This document shows positions 59,819-64,000 of a DNA stretch of 64,000 nt, in pieces. How positions within the stretch are numbered: position 1 is the stretch's first letter; every line of letters starts with the position of its first letter. The DNA is taken from assembly GCA_964487565.1 (NCBI GenBank), contig CAZARN010000003.1:1-64000 (forward strand), given 5' to 3'. Made by a program: the position numbers and the translations under genes. Below the pieces are notes generated by a model. It did no database searches. It saw only the letters and a list, made by a program, of their open reading frames with translations, and was not told the DNA's origin. The DNA is from Phil1 sp964487565 (lineage in GTDB: Bacteria > Bacillota > Clostridia > Christensenellales > CAG-138).

Positions 59819-59846
59819 GCGGATGCATGCCGTCTGCAATATAAAA

Positions 59847-59879
59847 AAGGCGCCGTAATGCACGGCGCCTTTCGCTTTT
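59847..59879. terminator. Bidirectional rho-independent terminator
   Basis: GGCGCCGT pairs with ACGGCGCC around AATGC; a run of A on the left and TTTCGCTTTT on the right allow it to stop both the arginine-derivative operon and the htpG transcript. Confidence 0.88.
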
Positions 59880-59883
59880 CACG

Positions 59884-61764
59884 TTAAACCATCAGCTCGC
59901 AGATGCTGTTTGAGAACGCGACCGGATCGTCGATGGGCAGTCCCTCGATGAGGAGCGCCTGGTCATAGAGAAGCTTTGCGTATTTTGCGATACGCGGATC
60001 GTTTTCGGGTATTGCGGCGATGGCCTTCAAAACGGGATGGGAGGGATTGATCTCAAGCACGCGCTCGGCCTTCAGTTCCTGACCCTTCATGGGCATCGAG
60101 CGCAGCACCTTTTCCATCTCTATTGAAAGACCGCCTTCGCTCGTCAGGCAGACGGGGCTGGTGATGAGCCTTGAGGAGAGGCGAACATCCTTCACAAGAT
60201 CACCGAGCGCCGTTTTAAGCGCCGCGACCGTGCCTTCGTATTCCTTGTTCTGCTCATCCGCCGCCTTTTTTTCATCCTCGCTTGCAAGGCCGAGATCGCT
60301 TTCCGCGACCGACCGGAATTCCTTGTCCATGAATTTGTCCATCATCTTCACGGCAAATTCATCCACGTCGTCGGTCATGCACAGTATGTCGAAGCCCTTC
60401 GCGCGCACAAGCTCGGTCTGCGGAAGCTTCATCGTGCGCTCGAGATTATCGCCGCAGGCATAATAGATATACTTCTGCCCGGCGTCCATATGCTCCACAT
60501 ATTCCTTGAGCGTGATGAGCTTGTTCCCGGCTGCGGAGTGGAACATCACAAGCTCCGCAAGGAAGTCCTTGTTCATGCCGTAACCTGAATACAGGCCGTA
60601 TTTTATCGGGCGGCCGAAGCTTGCCCAGAAGGACGTATATTTGTCGCGCTCGTTCTCCTGCATCCTGACAAGCTCGCTTTTGATCTTCTTCCTGAGATTT
60701 TCCGCGATGACCTTGAGCTGTCTTGACTGCTGGAGCATTTCGCGCGAGATGTTGAGCGAAAGATCGGAGGAATCAACGAGCCCCTTCACAAAGCCGAAGT
60801 AATCGGGCAAAAGATCCTCGCACTTGTCCATTATCATCACGCCGCTCGAATAAAGCTGCAGGCCGCGCTGGTATTCCTTCGAATAAAAGTCGTAGGGCGC
60901 CTCGCGGGGAATGTACATGAGGGCGGTGTAGCTGACGGCGCCTTCGGCCGAGGTGTGGATGACGGCGAGAGGGTCCTCAAAATCATGGAACTTTTCCTTA
61001 TAAAAGCCGTTGTAGTCCTCATCGGTCAGCTCGCTCTTTTTCTTTTTCCATACGGGGATCATGCCGTTCATGGTCACATCCTCGGTGAAGGATTCGTATT
61101 CGCCCTCGGCGCCCTCCTTGGGCTTGGATTTCTCCTCCATCATCCGGATAGGATAACGGATATAATCGGAATACTTTTTCACAAGTCCCTCGATCGTGTA
61201 CTGAGAGAGGAAACGGCTGTAATCCTCGTCGTCCGTATCGTCCTTCAGGGTGAGGGTGATCTGCGTGCCGACGCTTTCCTTCGCGGCGGAGGTAACGGTG
61301 TAGCCGTCGTCGCCGGAGGATTCCCACAGCCATGCCTCCTCGCTGCCGTAAGCGCGGGAGAGCACCTTTATGTTTTTGGCCACCATGAACGCGGAATAGA
61401 ATCCCACGCCGAACTGGCCGATCGTATCCATGTCGTCCTTGAGCTCATGCTCCTGTTTGAAGGCGAGCGTGCCGCTTTTGGCGATCGTGCCGAGGTTGCT
61501 TTCAAGCTCCTCGCGCGTCATGCCGCAGCCGTTGTCCGTGATGGTGAGGGTGCGCGCCTCGCGCTCGGGCGTAAGCCTTATCTCAAAATCATCCCTGTTC
61601 ATGCCCACGCCCTGATCGGTGAGCGAGATGAAATAGAGCTTGTCTATGGCGTCGCTCGCGTTGGAAATAAGCTCGCGCAGGAAAATTTCCTTGTGGGTAT
61701 AGATGGAGTTGACCATAAGGTCAAGCAGACGTTTCGATTCCGCCTTGAACTGCTTTTTTGCCAT
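59884..61764 (-). CDS. htpG: Molecular chaperone HtpG (Hsp90)
   Basis: A 626-residue Hsp90. N-terminal GHKL ATPase: LRELISNASDAIDKLYF at about 26-42, DNGCGMTREEL and GQFGVGFYSAFM; the middle domain has the catalytic-arginine-bearing GLVDSSDLSLNISREMLQQSR (shortened as SSDLSLNISREMLQQ); the C-terminal dimerisation domain is complete. It folds client proteins under stress. Start 61764 (MAKKQFKAES) has GGAGG upstream. A CIRCE operator overlaps its transcription start, placing it under HrcA. Confidence 0.97.
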   Translation of the reverse strand: MAKKQFKAESKRLLDLMVNSIYTHKEIFLRELISNASDAIDKLYFISLTDQGVGMNRDDFEIRLTPEREARTLTITDNGCGMTREELESNLGTIAKSGTLAFKQEHELKDDMDTIGQFGVGFYSAFMVAKNIKVLSRAYGSEEAWLWESSGDDGYTVTSAAKESVGTQITLTLKDDTDDEDYSRFLSQYTIEGLVKKYSDYIRYPIRMMEEKSKPKEGAEGEYESFTEDVTMNGMIPVWKKKKSELTDEDYNGFYKEKFHDFEDPLAVIHTSAEGAVSYTALMYIPREAPYDFYSKEYQRGLQLYSSGVMIMDKCEDLLPDYFGFVKGLVDSSDLSLNISREMLQQSRQLKVIAENLRKKIKSELVRMQENERDKYTSFWASFGRPIKYGLYSGYGMNKDFLAELVMFHSAAGNKLITLKEYVEHMDAGQKYIYYACGDNLERTMKLPQTELVRAKGFDILCMTDDVDEFAVKMMDKFMDKEFRSVAESDLGLASEDEKKAADEQNKEYEGTVAALKTALGDLVKDVRLSSRLITSPVCLTSEGGLSIEMEKVLRSMPMKGQELKAERVLEINPSHPVLKAIAAIPENDPRIAKYAKLLYDQALLIEGLPIDDPVAFSNSICELMV

Positions 61765-61802
61765 GTTTATGCCTCCGGTCATGATAAATAATCAAAAATA
61801 CG

Positions 61803-61829
61803 TTAGCACTCGTTTCATCTGAGTGCTAA
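61803..61829 (-). promoter_or_regulatory. CIRCE operator (HrcA binding site) of htpG
   Basis: TTAGCACTC-N9-GAGTGCTAA is a perfect CIRCE inverted repeat, the operator of the heat-shock repressor HrcA. It lies just downstream of the -10 element of the htpG promoter and 39 bases before the start codon. Confidence 0.97.
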
Positions 61830-61833
61830 CGCT

Positions 61834-61862
61834 ATGATAGTATGCTTTTTTGCGAAAAGCAA
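61834..61862 (-). promoter_or_regulatory. Promoter of htpG
   Basis: On the minus strand TTGCTT and TATCAT are separated by exactly 17 bases; CIRCE follows within the initially transcribed region. Confidence 0.7.
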
Positions 61863-61926
61863 GGCGCGTGCAGGGGAATCTACACAGAGTTCACATTTTT
61901 TGCGCCGTCGCGTTCGGGGGGGGACG

Positions 61927-62187
61927 TCATTTCGCTTCGACGAACCAGCGATCCTCCTCAAGGAAAAGGTAGGTCACGCTTCTGCCGATGCGCACGGTGT
62001 AGCGCATGCCGAGCCCACCGGCCTTGAGGCTTGCCGCCCGGCGCACATCCTTGATTTCGTCTATATCGAACACGCGGCCGTCCGCCCATTTGACGGATGT
62101 CGGGGTTATGTTCCCGTCCGGCGCAAAGCGCGCGTCCACGGTAACATATATTTTTGTCTGCCTGCGTTTTTCGGCGTCCGGACTCAT
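61927..62187 (-). CDS. Small hypothetical protein downstream of dinB
   Basis: An 86-residue protein with a predominantly beta pattern (KIYVTVDARFAPDGNITPTSV, then YTVRIGRSVTYLFLEEDRWFVEA), reminiscent of small SH3-like or PilZ-size domains, but I cannot assign a family. AAGGAGG sits eight bases before the ATG. It is 17 bases after the polymerase IV gene and probably shares its transcript, so a damage-response link is possible only through context. Confidence 0.75.
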   Translation of the reverse strand: MSPDAEKRRQTKIYVTVDARFAPDGNITPTSVKWADGRVFDIDEIKDVRRAASLKAGGLGMRYTVRIGRSVTYLFLEEDRWFVEAK

Positions 62188-62204
62188 GCAAAACCCTCCT
62201 TATC

Positions 62205-63455
62205 TTATACGGCCTTGAAATAACCCACGGGATGGACTGTATGATCCTCGCGCGGGTCTATGTTTGAAAGCGTCGGGTCGCAGGCGGTGACGGCGCGGCA
62301 TATCGCGTAATGGCCGAAGCGGCTCCTGATCTCATCGATGCTGCGCTCGAGCCTTTCGCGCTTCTCGCGCGCGGCTGCGTCCGCAAAAAAGGTGAGCTGC
62401 TCCGGCCTGGCGGCGTCAAGCAGGTCTGTCGCACGGATGCCGACGGAGCGCAGGGGCTTTTCCATGTGCCAGTTGGCGCGCAGCAGCTTCATCGCGCTCG
62501 CGTGCAGCACGTCGGAGGTGCATGCGGGCTGTGGCAGCTTAAGCTGCCTTTCAAACCAGAAAAGGCCGTTGTCCCTGAGGCTTATCTGTACGCCGCGCGC
62601 TGTGAAACCGCCCTCGCGCAGACGCTCGGCCACGCTTTCCGAAAGCATGTGGAAAACGATGGACGCATCCTCATATGTGACGAGATCGCGCGGGGCAGTG
62701 GTGGAATTGCCTATGCTTTTGACCACGCCCTCATCGCCGGTATGCGCCACGGGCGACGTATCCTCGCCGCGCGCGAAGCACCCGAGCACCAGTCCCATCT
62801 TGCCGAGCCAGCTTGAAAGCGCGGCGGGATCGGCCGCGGCGAGCTGCCCTATTGTATAAACGCTCCTGTCATAAAGCTTCCTGCGGGTGGCGGGGCCGAC
62901 ATAGAGCAGCTCCTCCGCGGGCAGGGGCCAAACGATATCCTTATAGTTTTCGCGCGAAATGACCGTGACCGCGTCGGGCTTTTTATAGTCGGAGCCAAGC
63001 TTTGCGAATATCTTGTTGTATGACACCCCGACGGATACCGTCACGCCCAGCTCATCCTTCACGCGAAGGCGGAGGATATCGGCAAGCGCCCGCGCCCCGC
63101 CGTACTGCGCCGCGTTCTCCGTCACGTCAAGCCACGCCTCGTCAAGCCCGAAGGGTTCTATGCGGCCCGTGTACTCGGCGTATATCTGCCGCGCCATATG
63201 CGAATAGCGAAGATAAAGCTCGTGCCGGGGCTTCAATATCACAAGCTCAGGGCATTTTGCCTGCGCCTGCCATAAGGCTTCCCCGGTCTTTATGCCGTAT
63301 TTTTTTGCTTCCTGGTTTTTTGCAAGTATTATGCCGTGACGAAGCTCCGCATCGCCGCCGACGGCCACGGGTCTGCCCCGAAGCTCCGGATGATACACGA
63401 GCTCTATGCTTGCATAGCAGCTGTTCATGTCGATATGCAGTATATCCCTGTCCAT
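62205..63455 (-). CDS. dinB: DNA polymerase IV (Y-family)
   Basis: A 416-residue translesion polymerase. Catalytic residues are in HIDMNSCYASIEL at about 7-19 (first Asp) and FGLDEAWLDVT at about 102-112 (Asp-Glu pair); GVSYNKIFAKLGSDYKKPD at about 143-161 and the helix-hairpin-helix after it are conserved; the little-finger domain follows. The C-terminus ends IDPREDHTVHPVGYFKAV. Acts in damage tolerance. RBS GGAAGGA. Divergent from an XRE/S24 gene, a likely regulator. Confidence 0.95.
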   Translation of the reverse strand: MDRDILHIDMNSCYASIELVYHPELRGRPVAVGGDAELRHGIILAKNQEAKKYGIKTGEALWQAQAKCPELVILKPRHELYLRYSHMARQIYAEYTGRIEPFGLDEAWLDVTENAAQYGGARALADILRLRVKDELGVTVSVGVSYNKIFAKLGSDYKKPDAVTVISRENYKDIVWPLPAEELLYVGPATRRKLYDRSVYTIGQLAAADPAALSSWLGKMGLVLGCFARGEDTSPVAHTGDEGVVKSIGNSTTAPRDLVTYEDASIVFHMLSESVAERLREGGFTARGVQISLRDNGLFWFERQLKLPQPACTSDVLHASAMKLLRANWHMEKPLRSVGIRATDLLDAARPEQLTFFADAAAREKRERLERSIDEIRSRFGHYAICRAVTACDPTLSNIDPREDHTVHPVGYFKAV

Positions 63456-63543
63456 TGCGGTCCTTCCCGCGCCATGGATATATAATAATACGCTTAAACA
63501 GAGAATACAAGTGGTAAATATCTCTTAAATGGAGATAATATTG

Positions 63544-63572
63544 TTGAAAAATGCCTCCGGACGGGGTATAAT
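63544..63572 (+). promoter_or_regulatory. Promoter of the XRE/S24 gene
   Basis: TTGAAA and TATAAT are separated by exactly 17 bases and lie 33 bases before the start codon. I see no LexA-type CGAAC-N4-GTTCG box in the divergent spacer. Confidence 0.7.
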
Positions 63573-63604
63573 CGGATGGGAGAAAATGTTGCGGAGGTTA
63601 TGTG

Positions 63605-64000
63605 ATGAAAATGAACGAAACGCTCTGCGCGTTGAGAAAGCAGGCGGGCCTTTCGCAGGCGGAAGTCGCGGCGCGGCTCACCCTGCGCGGCTGTCGGCTC
63701 ACCCACAGGGCGGTCTCCAAGTGGGAAAGGGGCGACACGCAGCCGAACATGCGCCAGTTCCTCCTCCTCATGGAGACGTACGGCGTGCGTGACGCTGTGG
63801 GCGCGTTCGGCCTCGGGCGCGGCGCGGGCGGGCTTAATGCGCTTGGCCGCGCGCGCCTTCGCGAATATGAAACTCTGCTTGAAAATGACGCGCGTTTTGC
63901 GGCGCTGCGGGGCGATGAGGCGAGCGCCCCGCGCATGATCCCGCTTTACGATCTGCCGGTTTCCGCCGGCACGGGGCAGTTCCTTGACGGCGAGCATTAC
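63605..64000 (+). CDS. XRE/peptidase S24 (LexA/CI-like) transcriptional regulator, truncated by the window end
   Basis: The first 132 residues are present. Residues about 3-60 are an XRE helix-turn-helix (LRKQAGLSQAEVAARLTLRG, then RAVSKWERGDTQPN). A linker of about 45 residues leads to IPLYDLPVSAGTGQFLDGEHY, the start of the S24 autoprotease domain, with Ala-Gly in VSAG as a typical self-cleavage position. Such proteins are repressors that cleave themselves on contact with RecA filaments. GGAGG at 63594-63598 supports ATG 63605. Divergent to dinB, so it is a candidate controller of it. The catalytic Ser/Lys part lies outside. Confidence 0.88.
   Translation, partial: MKMNETLCALRKQAGLSQAEVAARLTLRGCRLTHRAVSKWERGDTQPNMRQFLLLMETYGVRDAVGAFGLGRGAGGLNALGRARLREYETLLENDARFAALRGDEASAPRMIPLYDLPVSAGTGQFLDGEHY

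Noticed and set aside
1..64000. CRISPR arrays, tRNA genes, insertion sequences, prophage or integrase genes
   Set aside because: I looked for repeat-spacer periodicity, cloverleaf-like segments, transposase DDE motifs and integrase motifs and saw none; a covariance or HMM search would be needed to exclude divergent forms.

Overview
The window looks like chromosomal DNA of a GC-rich, spore-forming anaerobe of the Firmicutes, most likely a gut member of the class Clostridia. The evidence is gene content: a SpoIIE-type phosphatase, YabP/YabQ spore-coat/cortex proteins, a GlgC/GlgD glycogen pair, a desulfoferrodoxin fusion, a KamA-type radical SAM enzyme, a DUF1540 protein and strong GGAGG ribosome-binding sites throughout. 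I see no transposase, integrase, phage gene, CRISPR array or tRNA. The first bases look like the 3' end of a 5S rRNA followed by the rRNA operon terminator.

Layout. 0-7 kb: metallo-hydrolase, lipase-like hydrolase, a flavin-type oxidase family protein, a DUF212 membrane protein, a sugar (GPH) transporter and a Na/phosphate cotransporter. 7-14 kb: an orphan MsmK-type ABC ATPase behind a hairpin-rich leader, then YbaK, YchF, a GNAT acetyltransferase, TilS, Hpt and a class-I glutamine amidotransferase. 14-18 kb: LysR regulator with a divergent gate-domain membrane protein, then an ArsR-permease-thioredoxin operon. 18-25 kb: an orphan, shortened KdpD/KdpE pair, SpoIIE-like phosphatase, NAD synthetase with a degenerate glutaminase domain and a split ThrE exporter. 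25-37 kb: cupin, a Cys-rich DUF1540 protein, lipoate ligase, then a long tightly packed run glgB-glgC-glgD-glgA-glpK and three glp-like oxidoreductase genes.

37-41 kb: a compact type IV pilus/type II secretion-like cluster (PilC, four small membrane proteins, PilT) lacking a PilB ATPase and prepilin peptidase. 41-46 kb: HTH-desulfoferrodoxin fusion, methyltransferase-like protein, yabP-yabQ (yabQ apparently starts at CTG), Rho with a long Q/Y/N/R-rich disordered insertion, and L31. 46-53 kb: KamA-like protein, an OmpR-type two-component system, phosphodiester glycosidase and a P-type ATPase. 53-60 kb: a TetR-controlled operon with two guanidine-modifying-superfamily hydrolases, a YfcC transporter, two M20 peptidases and a small membrane protein, probably for uptake and breakdown of arginine derivatives. 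60-64 kb: htpG under a CIRCE operator, a small protein, DNA polymerase IV and a divergent XRE/S24 repressor-like gene cut by the window end.

The points most worth following are the prion-like insertion of Rho, the arginine-derivative operon, the minimal PilT/PilC cluster, the degenerate NadE glutaminase domain, the CTG-started yabQ and the possible double start of the HTH-desulfoferrodoxin gene. All functional statements rest on reading motifs by eye; no database search was run.
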